From the IMG/VR virus record IMGVR_UViG_3300051212_000757, positions 1 through 25,000 of that record: DNA of 25,000 nucleotides; one strand, 5' to 3'. Source of the DNA: a virus. The position numbers were made by a program, and so were the translations under genes. Under the pieces are notes generated by a model. That model was not told the origin of the DNA and searched no databases. It saw nothing but the letters and a program-made list of their open reading frames with translations. Positions 1 through 7,843 of the stretch are shown here, in pieces. Numbering within the stretch: the first letter of the stretch is position 1; the number at the start of each line of letters is the position of its first letter.

Positions 1-636
1 AAACTCCTGAATATACATATTAGGCTTCAAAAATGAATTAATTAATAATCTAACAGACTCTACCCATCCCTCACGAGTATCTGGGATTTCATATACTTGT
101 GGTGGTTCTGTAGGACTATAAATCGATAGATTTTTATCCCCGCCCAAAGTATCAAAACCTACGCCAACACCCATCATTAGAGCATCCATAACCCAACCAA
201 ATAATTGGCCTGGATCGTTTCTATCAATATCTTTAGTTGAAACCATGGCACAGTTTTGAAGTGCTGCAGAGTTTCTTTTTTCCATAGTGAGAGGTGTTCC
301 AAATGCCCACATTCCACGTCCAGGGGGAGTCCACTTTAAATTAAACATTCTATCAAATGCCTCTTTGGCAGATGACTGTGCCTTATAGTCGTTCCAAGGT
401 AGTCTGTTTTCTTTAGCGTGATTCTTCTGTGCTGAGTACATACCTTCGATTACTCTACGGCAAACCTCATACCATCTTTCTTTAGTTCCATCTTCCTTCA
501 TACGGGAGTAGGTACGAATAAATGTAATCTCTCCTAATGAATTACTGCCAGCGTCTGTAAATCCAAATGGTGGTTCTATTGTTTTATACTCATTTATGAA
601 CTCTTCAGACAAACGAAAACTAAAAAAATCAGACAC
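1..636 (-). CDS. nrdJ: Class II (adenosylcobalamin-dependent) ribonucleoside-triphosphate reductase, N-terminal part
   Basis: Reduces ribonucleotides to deoxyribonucleotides for phage DNA synthesis using a coenzyme-B12 radical. The window edge cuts the gene: 212 codons are open to position 1, while the family is usually about 700 or more residues. I read a GTG start at 636 because AAAGGAG lies 7 bases upstream and the protein then matches the family from its first residues. Family marks seen: WTPPGRGMW at residues 102-110, the QNCAMVST segment at 127-134, where Cys129 should be one of the redox-active cysteines (as Cys119 in the Lactobacillus leichmannii enzyme), and a glycine-rich MMGVGVGFD at 154-162. 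It is the last gene of the leftward block but has its own promoter. The call rests on recognised motifs, not a search. Confidence 0.86.
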   Translation of the reverse strand, partial: MSDFFSFRLSEEFINEYKTIEPPFGFTDAGSNSLGEITFIRTYSRMKEDGTKERWYEVCRRVIEGMYSAQKNHAKENRLPWNDYKAQSSAKEAFDRMFNLKWTPPGRGMWAFGTPLTMEKRNSAALQNCAMVSTKDIDRNDPGQLFGWVMDALMMGVGVGFDTLGGDKNLSIYSPTEPPQVYEIPDTREGWVESVRLLINSFLKPNMYIQEF

Positions 637-668
637 AGATTTGCTCCTTTAAAAACGGTTATTGACTA

Positions 669-697
669 AGTATATCAGAGTTTTTATTTTTTGTAAA
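669..697 (-). promoter_or_regulatory. Promoter for the ribonucleotide reductase gene
   Basis: On the minus strand TTTACA (697-692), a 17-base spacer and TATACT (674-669) with TGA just upstream form an extended -10 promoter with a recognisable -35. The start point would be near 662, giving a leader of about 25 bases that carries AAAGGAG. The -35 lies in overlapping inverted repeats: ACTCTAA (697-703) can pair with TTAGAGT (719-725), while AAACTCT (695-701) can pair with AGAGTTT (677-683), so two exclusive hairpins are possible. Confidence 0.65.
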
Positions 698-726
698 CTC
701 TAATGTTATTATTGAGGTTTAGAGTA

Positions 727-1368
727 TTAGTGAATCCAGTGTTGAGGAACCATATACTTAAAACCATCCTTAACTAAATGTGCAGTGTGATGATAAGGTG
801 GTGATGGTGGGAATATAATTACACTTCCCGCCTTTGGTTTAACTGCAAAAGTAAACGAATTATCTTGTTTTGCAATTTCAAAATCTTCTGCTGGTGTTCC
901 ACCCTGAATTACTCCTTCAGGATTTCTAATTGTAAATGAAATTTCTCCGCCTTCATAGTCATCATTTAAATACATAACTAATGAATACTTAAGTCTTTCG
1001 TCGCCTTCTTGCTGATCAAAGTGTGCGCCCATAAAAGTTCCAGCCATATACTTTTTAATTGGATGAACTGGAAATAACTTAGGATCATCGGTGTTACCCA
1101 TAGCCTCAGCATAGTCTCTTGCTACAGCATGCATAGCATTATTGATAGTATCGTAGATATAATCATAGTCTGCATCTTCTACATCGCCCCTCATATGCTT
1201 AGGCAAAACATCTTTTGTTGCTCCGTATACATAGTGCATTCCAGAGCAGGCAGCCCACTCACCCCAAGCACTTGAACTCATGCCTTCAATAGCAGCAACA
1301 AGTTTCTTTGGGTCTTCTATTACATCTGTGTAATAATAAACTTTTTCATCCAGTATTTCTTTATTCAT
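727..1368 (-). CDS. 2OG-Fe(II) oxygenase, prolyl-4-hydroxylase-like
   Basis: Predicted non-haem iron oxygenase using 2-oxoglutarate and O2 to hydroxylate an unknown substrate. From the ATG at 1368 the protein has 213 residues. The double-stranded beta-helix core shows HFD (iron ligands His116 and Asp118), the family block YLNDDYEGGEI (133-143), KPKAG (177-181), the distal ligand His194 and Lys204 in the position that usually holds the 2OG carboxylate. I chose 1368 over the longer frame start at 1398 because AAAGGAG (1380-1374) overlaps the previous stop codon TAA and sits 5 bases before this ATG; the adjacent ATG at 1371 is too close. It is last in a run of five consecutive oxygenase genes (4428-727). 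The substrate is unknown. Confidence 0.85.
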   Translation of the reverse strand: MNKEILDEKVYYYTDVIEDPKKLVAAIEGMSSSAWGEWAACSGMHYVYGATKDVLPKHMRGDVEDADYDYIYDTINNAMHAVARDYAEAMGNTDDPKLFPVHPIKKYMAGTFMGAHFDQQEGDERLKYSLVMYLNDDYEGGEISFTIRNPEGVIQGGTPAEDFEIAKQDNSFTFAVKPKAGSVIIFPPSPPYHHTAHLVKDGFKYMVPQHWIH

Positions 1369-1378
1369 CATAACTCCT

Positions 1379-2047
1379 TTAGTATTTATTGTTTTCATAA
1401 AAGCCTCTGACTTTTATAAACCCAACTAAGACGTATCTTATTGGTCCCTCTCCTACATGCCTTACTCCATGCTCATACTCTTCGTTTCCTGGGAATATAA
1501 GAAGGTCCCGTGGCTTTGGACGTAAATCTATATCTTTATTTTTAAAGAACAGAGTTCCGTCTGTGTAGTCATCATTTAGATATAGTATAGCAGCATATTT
1601 AATTGATGGATCTGTATGTTGATCCGTATGGGCCTTTAATTCTACACCCTTTTGCATTCTTTGTAAAGTTGCAAAACCTGCAAGTTCTAAAGTAGGGTCT
1701 GCTTTATGTAATAAATCATGAAATTTAGTTTGAAGGCTAAGTGCTAGTTTAGAACCAGATACATCATAGTTTTTGTCATCCCAGCCCAAAGTTATTTCAT
1801 ATTTACCTTCTGCAACAAGATTTTCTACATCATCTCTGCCAAATTTTTCCATGCAGAATTGTTTTAAATGTTTTCTATAATGGATAGACCAATCCTCTTC
1901 TGGCGTTTCATTAATAACCTTCCAGACATCAGAGAATTCATCTTCTGTCATGTAATTATGGACAACAAGAATTTCTTTATCTTCATGCCATCTGCTGGTT
2001 TCATATCCAGCATCTTGAAATTCTTTTTCCATAAATAAATATGACAT
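1379..2047 (-). CDS. 2OG-Fe(II) oxygenase, prolyl-4-hydroxylase-like
   Basis: 222 residues. Core motifs: AHTD gives iron ligands His140 and Asp142, with a second HTD at 144-146 just after it; YLNDDYTDG (156-164); RPKPRDLLIFPG (176-187); distal His193; Arg204 as the likely 2OG anchor, so it falls in the Arg-type group here. The C-terminus is tyrosine- and asparagine-rich. The start codon shares its A with the stop of the gene upstream (TAATG at 2049-2045), which suggests translational coupling rather than an independent ribosome site; only a weak AGG lies upstream. It is closer in layout to the 2047-2793 and 3667-4428 proteins than to the Lys-type pair at 5622 and 7094. The substrate is unknown. 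Confidence 0.85.
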   Translation of the reverse strand: MSYLFMEKEFQDAGYETSRWHEDKEILVVHNYMTEDEFSDVWKVINETPEEDWSIHYRKHLKQFCMEKFGRDDVENLVAEGKYEITLGWDDKNYDVSGSKLALSLQTKFHDLLHKADPTLELAGFATLQRMQKGVELKAHTDQHTDPSIKYAAILYLNDDYTDGTLFFKNKDIDLRPKPRDLLIFPGNEEYEHGVRHVGEGPIRYVLVGFIKVRGFYENNKY

Positions 2048-2793
2048 TATAATTCATCTACCTTATACTTATTGCCATCTTTGTCTAACTTATATCCTTC
2101 TTTTAATAACTCTTGCCATTCAGCCTTTTCTTTTGCTTGGTGTGCTCTTGTTTCTTCCATTTCTTTAGCCCAGGCATCACGAAGTTCTTGTGGATAGGCA
2201 TCTTCTTCTCTATCATCCCAAAATGAACCGATTGTATATCTAACACCTTTTTCTATCATTGTAACTTCGTGCATATTATTAAACCCACCATCAAATGCAG
2301 CAAGCATTCCTACTTCTGGTTTAATGCTTATTTCATGTGATGGAAATTGCAATAATCCTCCATCAAAGTTATCATTTAAATATAAAAATGATGCATATCT
2401 ACTTCTTGTGAATGCACCAGAGTTTCCTTTTTCATCTGTATTATCTGAATGAATTCTTGCATATGCCCCAGGTTCCCACTTCTGTGTATGATATCCAATC
2501 TGGCATACTATTTTAGGATCGATGCCGTGGACGCTGGCAACTGCGTTGATAATTCCCTCTTTAATTTGAGAAAATATATCTGCTGGCAAACCTTCTGCTA
2601 TAACATCTTCATCGTTATCTTGAGGCAAAACAGAAGAGTAGGATTCATAAAAAGAAATTGGAGTCCAAGACAACTTTCCATTTTCTGCATGCTTGTCTAA
2701 AACTTTAATTAGTTTTGCAGAAGTTTCTGCATCAATAAAATTTTTATAAAGAACAATATCTTTAGTTAGTCTGTTTTGATTGGTTAAATTCAT
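2047..2793 (-). CDS. 2OG-Fe(II) oxygenase with charged C-terminal helix
   Basis: 248 residues. Iron ligands His115 and Asp117 (RIHSD), YLNDNFDGG (138-146), KPEVG (158-162), distal His175 (MHEV) and Arg185 as 2OG anchor (GVRYTIGSFW). About 10 extra residues separate the HxD motif from YLND compared with its neighbours. After the oxygenase core, residues from about 195 on are rich in Glu, Lys and Ala and probably helical, an extension the other copies lack. The start lies 32 bases inside the upstream gene, with AAGGAG 15 bases before it and AAGGG closer. The overlapping reading frames argue for coupled translation with the upstream oxygenase. The substrate is unknown. Confidence 0.85.
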   Translation of the reverse strand: MNLTNQNRLTKDIVLYKNFIDAETSAKLIKVLDKHAENGKLSWTPISFYESYSSVLPQDNDEDVIAEGLPADIFSQIKEGIINAVASVHGIDPKIVCQIGYHTQKWEPGAYARIHSDNTDEKGNSGAFTRSRYASFLYLNDNFDGGLLQFPSHEISIKPEVGMLAAFDGGFNNMHEVTMIEKGVRYTIGSFWDDREEDAYPQELRDAWAKEMEETRAHQAKEKAEWQELLKEGYKLDKDGNKYKVDEL

Positions 2794-3667
2794 TATTTAC
2801 CCTTACTCCTTCTGGTATCTCATATCTGTTAGGAACTTCATTTCTATACTTTTCCATAATTGCGTCTTGCATAGATGCCCATTCCTCTTTACCAAACTCT
2901 TTTTCTTTTTCAAACCACAGAGGGTCTCCGTTATGATATTTTCTCCAATACATTCTAGAGAAATACTTATGACCTTTTGTCGGCGCAGTTACTCCATGTA
3001 AATATACCTTTTCATCTTTTGTTAAAACCTCTGGGTGTCCAGATGGGAAGATTAACCAGTCACCTGCTTTTGGTTTATAACTATAAAGTTCATTTCCTGC
3101 ATAAAAATCAATTTCGCCACCCTCGTAATCATCGTTAAAATATGCATTTACTGTTATAGCAAATTTATATCCTGGACTATTGATTGGCTGTCTAATGTAG
3201 TCAGAATGATATGTCATTGCCATTGGGTGTTCCCATTCTTCACTATATTTACAAATAGACGGTCCATACATTTGCCATCTTGGTAACTTGTGGCCATTTT
3301 CATCTATAGTCATTTCTTCTCTATCAAAACTAAATTCATTACCAAATCTAGAAATATAATCATCTGCTACAGCATGGAATCCATCATGTAACTCTTGCAA
3401 GAAATACTTGTGATCTTCTTGTACCTTAGAATGTGTTTCTATTTCGGCAATACTTTCAGAGTTAAATCCCCTTGGAAAATTTCCTGGAATTGTTGGATTT
3501 AGATAGTCTCCAAAAATAGACCACTGAGACCATTTACTAAAAACTCTATCATCATCATTTGTTGTTGAGTCTTTAAGAATTTGCTCTATTTTTTTAGCAT
3601 CTTCAAATACATTTCTATAAACCATAATCTTTGGATATATTTCAAATGCTTCAAAATTATTAGTCAT
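2762..3667 (-). CDS. 2OG-Fe(II) oxygenase, longest copy
   Basis: 301 residues, the longest oxygenase of the cluster. The N-terminal 130 residues are a poorly conserved mixed region. The core follows: TYHSD gives His154 and Asp156, YFNDDYEGGEIDF (176-188), KPKAGDWLIFPSG (198-210), an insertion carrying Asp and Lys (211-221), distal His224 (LHGV) and Lys234 as the predicted 2OG anchor. The C-terminal 55 residues are charged and probably helical. The start overlaps the upstream stop as TAATG (3669-3665), so it is coupled to the 3667-4428 gene. The downstream oxygenase starts 32 bases before this one ends. The substrate is unknown. Confidence 0.85.
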   Translation of the reverse strand: MTNNFEAFEIYPKIMVYRNVFEDAKKIEQILKDSTTNDDDRVFSKWSQWSIFGDYLNPTIPGNFPRGFNSESIAEIETHSKVQEDHKYFLQELHDGFHAVADDYISRFGNEFSFDREEMTIDENGHKLPRWQMYGPSICKYSEEWEHPMAMTYHSDYIRQPINSPGYKFAITVNAYFNDDYEGGEIDFYAGNELYSYKPKAGDWLIFPSGHPEVLTKDEKVYLHGVTAPTKGHKYFSRMYWRKYHNGDPLWFEKEKEFGKEEWASMQDAIMEKYRNEVPNRYEIPEGVRVNNEFNQSKQTN

Positions 3668-4428
3668 TATTTCTGCCCCCTAATACCATTTACTGGATCC
3701 CATTGCTTAATTGATTCGTCATTTGGAAAAATACGATAATAGTCTTTATTAGAATCTGGCTTATTTTCTCCAGTATGTTCTAAAATTTCCCAGAAAAAAG
3801 GACATGTATATCTAAAGCCATTTTTAATTTCTGTGACACCATGAACGTAGTTCATGTCTCCTGGGAAAAAGTATGCAGATCCACGCTTAGGTTTAAACTG
3901 TATTCCCTGATTTGGAAAATATAGTTCTCCTCCCTCGTAGTCATCATTGATATAGAATAAACTTGCTATATCATAATTTGGAAAATCATTAGGTGTACCA
4001 GCATCTGGTCCAGAGTGTAGTTCTTTATCTGCATGCGGTAGTTGAAATTGTCCTGGATTCCATTTAACAATTGTCTGTCCAGTGGGCTTAACCTTTACGT
4101 TAAAAAATTTTTCTATAACTGGCTCTAACCTATTAAATAGGCCAACTATTACAGGGACAATGTTTGGATCATTTTGATTTAATGATGGTGCGCTACAAAC
4201 TCTATCTTTCCAGTACTCCGCATCATAGGTAATTGTTCCATTTTCATTTTTATGACTTTCTGTTACATCCCAAATTGTTAAATTTTTTGCTGCTTTTTCT
4301 AAGAAGTTTACCTCTTCTTCTGTCATAAAATTTTCTAATTCAATAATATTTTCTGCACCACTACCGAAAAACCCAGATGGGGTTATTGAAGGTTTTCTGA
4401 TTGCTAAAAGAGCGTCTTCTGGGTTCAT
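3667..4428 (-). CDS. 2OG-Fe(II) oxygenase, Arg-type
   Basis: 253 residues. Iron ligands His132 and Asp134 (LPHADKE), YINDDYEGGELYF (159-171), KPKRGSAYFFPG (179-190), distal His196 (VHGVTE) and Arg206 (GFRYTCPFFW). It is first of the five-gene oxygenase run 4428-727. It has no Shine-Dalgarno sequence. Instead a TGATATAAT extended -10 ends exactly 6 bases before the ATG, so the transcript is predicted to begin at or next to the A of ATG (leaderless). It may also receive read-through from the gene upstream, whose stop codon lies in that -10 element. The substrate is unknown. Confidence 0.86.
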   Translation of the reverse strand: MNPEDALLAIRKPSITPSGFFGSGAENIIELENFMTEEEVNFLEKAAKNLTIWDVTESHKNENGTITYDAEYWKDRVCSAPSLNQNDPNIVPVIVGLFNRLEPVIEKFFNVKVKPTGQTIVKWNPGQFQLPHADKELHSGPDAGTPNDFPNYDIASLFYINDDYEGGELYFPNQGIQFKPKRGSAYFFPGDMNYVHGVTEIKNGFRYTCPFFWEILEHTGENKPDSNKDYYRIFPNDESIKQWDPVNGIRGQK

Positions 4429-4434
4429 ATTAAC

Positions 4435-4443
4435 ATTATATCA
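4435..4443 (-). promoter_or_regulatory. Extended -10 promoter, predicted leaderless start for 3667-4428
   Basis: TGATATAAT on the minus strand, then six bases (GTTAAT) and ATG at 4428. The TAA stop of the upstream gene (4438-4436) is inside the TATAAT. No convincing -35 is visible. Confidence 0.55.
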
Positions 4444-4915
4444 TAGGATAAGAATCCTTGATTCTCTCCTCTATTCCTAGATTTGTTAAAAACCTATCAA
4501 CATCAAATCTCCAATTATCTCTTCCGAAAGAATTAGTTATTTTCATGCATAAGTTTTTATAATCTTCTTCGTTAAGTTTATCCTTAACCTCATGCAAAGC
4601 ATTTGTAACATCTACATAATTTTGTCTAACATAAGAAGGATCGCCAGCCTGGTTTCTTTTTAAAACTTTTGTATTAATCTTTCCAGATGGCTCGTAAAGC
4701 GATACTGTAAGATAGTCTCTAGCAAAACCAGCATCTTGATACATTTCATAACCAGCAACTGCATCAACAACATTGTCATAAGAGATGATAGATCTGACTG
4801 GAGACTCTCCATCTCTAGATACTGTAATAATGTAATGATTTATTTTTTGCTCTTTTGCATTAGCAATATATTCATTAACTATGTCTGTATGGCTTGGCTT
4901 TAATTGATCACTCAT
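4436..4915 (-). CDS. Uncharacterised alpha/beta protein in oxygenase cluster
   Basis: 159 residues; I do not recognise a named family. Residues about 25-85 look like alternating strands and helices (an ITVSRDG strand, a helix with VVDAVAGYEMYQDAG, then LTVSLYEPSGKI), which would suit a small ferredoxin-like or nucleic-acid-binding fold. Residues 95-159 look helical and charged. There is no signal peptide or membrane segment. The start overlaps the upstream stop as TAATG (4917-4913), and it lies between the DUF6065-like protein and the five-oxygenase run. It may be an accessory protein for one of these; that is inference from position only. Confidence 0.7.
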   Translation of the reverse strand: MSDQLKPSHTDIVNEYIANAKEQKINHYIITVSRDGESPVRSIISYDNVVDAVAGYEMYQDAGFARDYLTVSLYEPSGKINTKVLKRNQAGDPSYVRQNYVDVTNALHEVKDKLNEEDYKNLCMKITNSFGRDNWRFDVDRFLTNLGIEERIKDSYPMI

Positions 4916-5622
4916 TATAGTCCAGACCTATCTACCACATCTAACTTTAAAGTTTTTACTTCGTGAGATCCAAGTGAGTTGCCCTTTTCATCTACCGCTT
5001 CTCTATACCAGTCTGTCCACTCTCCAGAAGAATTTACTACTTGTGCTGCTGCACCGTAGTCTATATTAGCCTGTTGTCTTTTTCTATCTGGATCTTGATA
5101 TGCAACTATATTAATAGTTGTATTATTTAACTGAGTTAATGAAATTGGAATGATGGTTGCAATTGGAGTACCAGACTTTATAGTTACTTCTTTATTTGGA
5201 ACTCTTGCCTTTAATGCAAGCGGAAGAGGATTGTCATAAAAAGAAGTGCTTATTAAATTTGACATTGTTTCAAAATCTTCATTAAAATAATTAACTGGAT
5301 TAATAGTTAAAATACTAATATCAGGACTTGTTCTAAAAATTAATGACGTATTTAAACTAATTGAAGACTGCCCTCTTCCAGCATATGCATTTTCTGGGCT
5401 AATGATTTTTACATGCTGATCTGTTTGATCATTTATTCCGTCCCAGGTAAATACTATATCTTCTTTACAAGATAAGTTCCATCCAACTACGTTTGCCTGA
5501 GTTACTGGAAAACATCTATAGGCATGCTTCTCGGAAGTTACATCCATCCAGTCTCTTTTAATTGACATTGGAGCAATATCAAATTGACAGCCATATAGTT
5601 TTTCAACAGATATATCAAGCAT
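4915..5622 (-). CDS. DUF6065-like protein, partner of the 5622-6305 oxygenase
   Basis: 235 residues. It shares a layout with the 6315-7094 protein: an N-terminal segment with CFP and a GW pair (CFPVTQANVVGW at 37-48), a central beta region with a nearly invariant 'I..GTP.....P' step (IKSGTPIATIIP), then a charged C-terminus. I associate this pattern with the uncharacterised DUF6065 family of phage and bacterial proteins, seen near 2OG oxygenases; this is from memory and unverified. No catalytic residues can be named. It is coupled by TAATG both to the oxygenase upstream (5624-5620) and to the gene downstream. Pairing with a 2OG oxygenase occurs twice in this window, which hints at a shared task such as substrate binding. 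Confidence 0.65.
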   Translation of the reverse strand: MLDISVEKLYGCQFDIAPMSIKRDWMDVTSEKHAYRCFPVTQANVVGWNLSCKEDIVFTWDGINDQTDQHVKIISPENAYAGRGQSSISLNTSLIFRTSPDISILTINPVNYFNEDFETMSNLISTSFYDNPLPLALKARVPNKEVTIKSGTPIATIIPISLTQLNNTTINIVAYQDPDRKRQQANIDYGAAAQVVNSSGEWTDWYREAVDEKGNSLGSHEVKTLKLDVVDRSGL

Positions 5623-6305
5623 TATTCATTTGCCCACTTTGGATCATACATATCTGGAGTATGATACTTTTTACTGTAATCAAGCATAGTCACAATAGAA
5701 TATTTTGTGCCTGAATGCACTGGCATTGCTTGATGAGGATACATAAAGTTAGATGGAAATATATATAAGTCTCCAGCCTTGGGCTTTATATTTAAATTCT
5801 GTAATCTAAAATATAATTCTCCGCCATCGTAGTCATCGTTAATATATGCAACAAGAGACACTGTGCAATTATAAGAAAAGCCGTGGTCATGATGTTCTTT
5901 AAAGTGTTGACCTTCGCCATATTTAATAAAGTTAAATGCTTCCCAATATTTGAGAGGCATGATATTGTAATCTTTTCTGTAATCTTCTACTGCTGGCGCC
6001 TGTACATCATAAACATCTTGCCAGATTTTTTGTAAGAACAGGGATTCTTCGCTAGTGTCTGATTCAATATCTGTTTTCTTAAATTTAAAGTCATAGCAAT
6101 CACGATATTCTGGCATTAACTGCTGATATCCAACATATGCTGGGAGCCAATGATACCTTTTACCATCTTCTGATATTTCTCCCCATGGTGCTGGCTTACC
6201 AAGTGTACCCTCTAATCTATTTATAATATCTAGTTCTGGTTTAATTACTCCACGATAACATGTTATTCCAAACCCCAAAGTTTCCTTGTCTGTCCAAGTT
6301 GACAT
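5622..6305 (-). CDS. 2OG-Fe(II) oxygenase, Lys-type, copy B of duplicated module
   Basis: 227 residues. Iron ligands His138 and Asp140 (EHHDHG), YINDDYDGGELYF (154-166), KPKAGDLYIFPSN (174-186), distal His191 (PHQAMP) and Lys201. It is the clear sister of the 7094-7807 protein: both have RDC.DFK.K near residues 68-97, the EAFNF.KY block just before the HxD motif, and DHG..YN.TVS after it. Lys as the 2OG anchor and the preserved HxD suggest an active prolyl/lysyl-hydroxylase-like enzyme. AAGGAG lies a few bases before the ATG, and 9 bases separate it from the gene upstream. The substrate is unknown. Confidence 0.87.
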   Translation of the reverse strand: MSTWTDKETLGFGITCYRGVIKPELDIINRLEGTLGKPAPWGEISEDGKRYHWLPAYVGYQQLMPEYRDCYDFKFKKTDIESDTSEESLFLQKIWQDVYDVQAPAVEDYRKDYNIMPLKYWEAFNFIKYGEGQHFKEHHDHGFSYNCTVSLVAYINDDYDGGELYFRLQNLNIKPKAGDLYIFPSNFMYPHQAMPVHSGTKYSIVTMLDYSKKYHTPDMYDPKWANE

Positions 6306-6314
6306 TGCTACTCC

Positions 6315-7094
6315 TTATTTATATTCTCTTCTAGTCCAAACTTTATCTTTATATACCCCGCCATCTGGCTTTCTATAAAAGTTTGCGTTACTTACCATTT
6401 TATCATATATGCTTGACGAATCTAAAATATCAATACTATGTTCCCAGTTTTCTCTTCTAAATGGCAAAACCTGTAAAAATGGTGTTCCTGCAGGTATAGT
6501 TCCTTCCCATCCATCAATTATAAAAAATGGGAAACTTCCTAAAATCTCAACTTTATCAGAATCTACTACACCTGTTGTATTCATAAAAGGTAGATCAAAC
6601 CTATTCATTGGTGTCATAAATAAAGCACTATAGCCTTCTGGCAATCTCATGCCCCAGTCTGGCATCCAAGCAAAGTGACTTTTATAATATCCTTTGGGGT
6701 GTTCAAATTGTGGCATAGGCGGTCTTACTGTACAAAAATCACGATACATTGGGTTATCAATTTTAACATCTAAAGAGCCTATACTATTTTTAGTAAATAC
6801 TAAATCGCACGGAGTTTTAAAAACATAGCCAGTCATAAATGCATCCATTATTGCAGGACATGCTTTCCAAGTAGGTATCATTCCATAGTCATCAGTAGTA
6901 CCTTCTTTTGGAAATGGACAAACCTCTTTTGGGGCCTTATAGTATTCTCCATTTAATGGATTTTTTGCAAACCTATCTGCATCTTTGTACCACTGAGGTA
7001 TTTCTTTTTGTGTTGATGACGGAACAGATTTGCTATCTTTACTTAGCCAAGGCCTATAAGATTTAAATATTATATGATTGTATTCTGATTCCAC
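6315..7094 (-). CDS. DUF6065-like protein, partner of the 7094-7807 oxygenase
   Basis: 259 residues with a GTG start whose G is the last base of the upstream TAG stop (TAGTG at 7096-7092). Features seen: an early 'PQWYKDAD' segment, CPFP, a PTWKACPAI block before a GYV..TP.D strand, a GYSALFMTPMNRFDLPF segment, and IPAGTPFLQVLPFRRENW near the C-terminus. The last matches the 'GTP....P' step of the 4915-5622 protein and suggests a cupin-like beta fold of the DUF6065 type (family assignment from memory). It follows a 2OG oxygenase in the same way as its paralogue. Similar proteins occur widely in phages without a known function. Confidence 0.68.
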   Translation of the reverse strand: MESEYNHIIFKSYRPWLSKDSKSVPSSTQKEIPQWYKDADRFAKNPLNGEYYKAPKEVCPFPKEGTTDDYGMIPTWKACPAIMDAFMTGYVFKTPCDLVFTKNSIGSLDVKIDNPMYRDFCTVRPPMPQFEHPKGYYKSHFAWMPDWGMRLPEGYSALFMTPMNRFDLPFMNTTGVVDSDKVEILGSFPFFIIDGWEGTIPAGTPFLQVLPFRRENWEHSIDILDSSSIYDKMVSNANFYRKPDGGVYKDKVWTRREYK

Positions 7095-7807
7095 TACTTG
7101 TGGCCTAACTCATTAATGTCAGTCATAATTACGACACAATATTTTGTACCGCTCTTCATTGGAAGAGATGCATGCTCATAAATGTAGTTAGATGGAAAGA
7201 TGGCAATATCTCCTGCCTTAGGAGTTAATGTATAACCATCTAATCTTGGAAATTGAATTTCTCCGCCTTCATAGTCATCATTAATATAAATAACTGCGGA
7301 TACTGTAGCATTGTATGCTGGACCATGGTCAGCATGTATATTGAAGTGCTTTCCTTCTCCTTCATATTTTACAAAGTTAAATGCTTCGTAATATACAACA
7401 TTTATTCCCCAATATCTAGCATAATCATCTACACACAACTTAAGTTTTTGATAAATTTCTTCATGTAAATCTAATAGTTCTGAATTTCTTTCATCTCTTG
7501 CACCCAAATTTTCTTGCTTGTATTTAAAATCTACACAATCTCGTGCTCTTTTAATTGGTGCATTAGAGTTTGTTACCTGGGCTTCAGACCATCTAAAACC
7601 TTTACTGCCATCTAAGTTGGACTCAAGTGTATTTATATATCTTTTTGCATCATCTAAAGAAAAAACATTTCTATAGACATTCAGCCCAAGGCCAGGGTTT
7701 TCTATAGTAATCCCGTTGGGCAATTCTCTTACGGGATATCTATTTGATGCTGTTTCTGATCTATCCTTTGTAAACCAAGGATTCTGATTTTCATCATACT
7801 CATACAT
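7094..7807 (-). CDS. 2OG-Fe(II) oxygenase, Lys-type, copy A of duplicated module
   Basis: 237 residues. Iron ligands His158 and Asp160 (IHADHG), YINDDYEGGEIQF (174-186), PKAGDIAIFPSN (196-207), distal His212 (EHASLP) and Lys222. Very similar in order and motifs to the 5622-6305 protein. It has no strong ribosome site (only CGGAT near the ATG). A TGTTATAAT extended -10 lies 28 bases upstream and overlaps the stop codon of the previous gene, so the message should have a leader of about 20 bases. It is first in a tightly coupled run: GTG and ATG starts overlap stops through 6315, 5622, 4915 and 4436. The substrate is unknown. Confidence 0.87.
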   Translation of the reverse strand: MYEYDENQNPWFTKDRSETASNRYPVRELPNGITIENPGLGLNVYRNVFSLDDAKRYINTLESNLDGSKGFRWSEAQVTNSNAPIKRARDCVDFKYKQENLGARDERNSELLDLHEEIYQKLKLCVDDYARYWGINVVYYEAFNFVKYEGEGKHFNIHADHGPAYNATVSAVIYINDDYEGGEIQFPRLDGYTLTPKAGDIAIFPSNYIYEHASLPMKSGTKYCVVIMTDINELGHK

Positions 7808-7834
7808 AAACTAATCCGTTCTATGATTTTATTA

Positions 7835-7843
7835 ATTATAACA
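7835..7843 (-). promoter_or_regulatory. Extended -10 promoter upstream of the 7094-7807 oxygenase
   Basis: TGTTATAAT on the minus strand. The TAA stop of the 7836-8288 gene lies inside it (7838-7836). The predicted start is near 7828, about 20 bases before the ATG. No -35 match. Confidence 0.5.

Noticed and set aside
2449-2700. Plus-strand open frames opposite the oxygenase genes (2449-2700, 2780-3001, 6409-6633, 7253-7468)
   Set aside because: Cys/Phe-rich or otherwise odd composition, no ribosome sites, wholly opposite well-supported genes.
4449-4463. AGAATC-CTT-GATTCT inverted repeat
   Set aside because: Short, in the coding end of the 4436 gene, with no adjacent T run; expected by chance in AT-rich DNA.
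727-7807. Idea that the oxygenases modify phage DNA bases
   Set aside because: Known base-modifying oxygenases belong to other branches (TET/JBP, AlkB) with different motifs; these have the prolyl-hydroxylase-type block, and no DNA-binding or base-modification partner genes are visible here.
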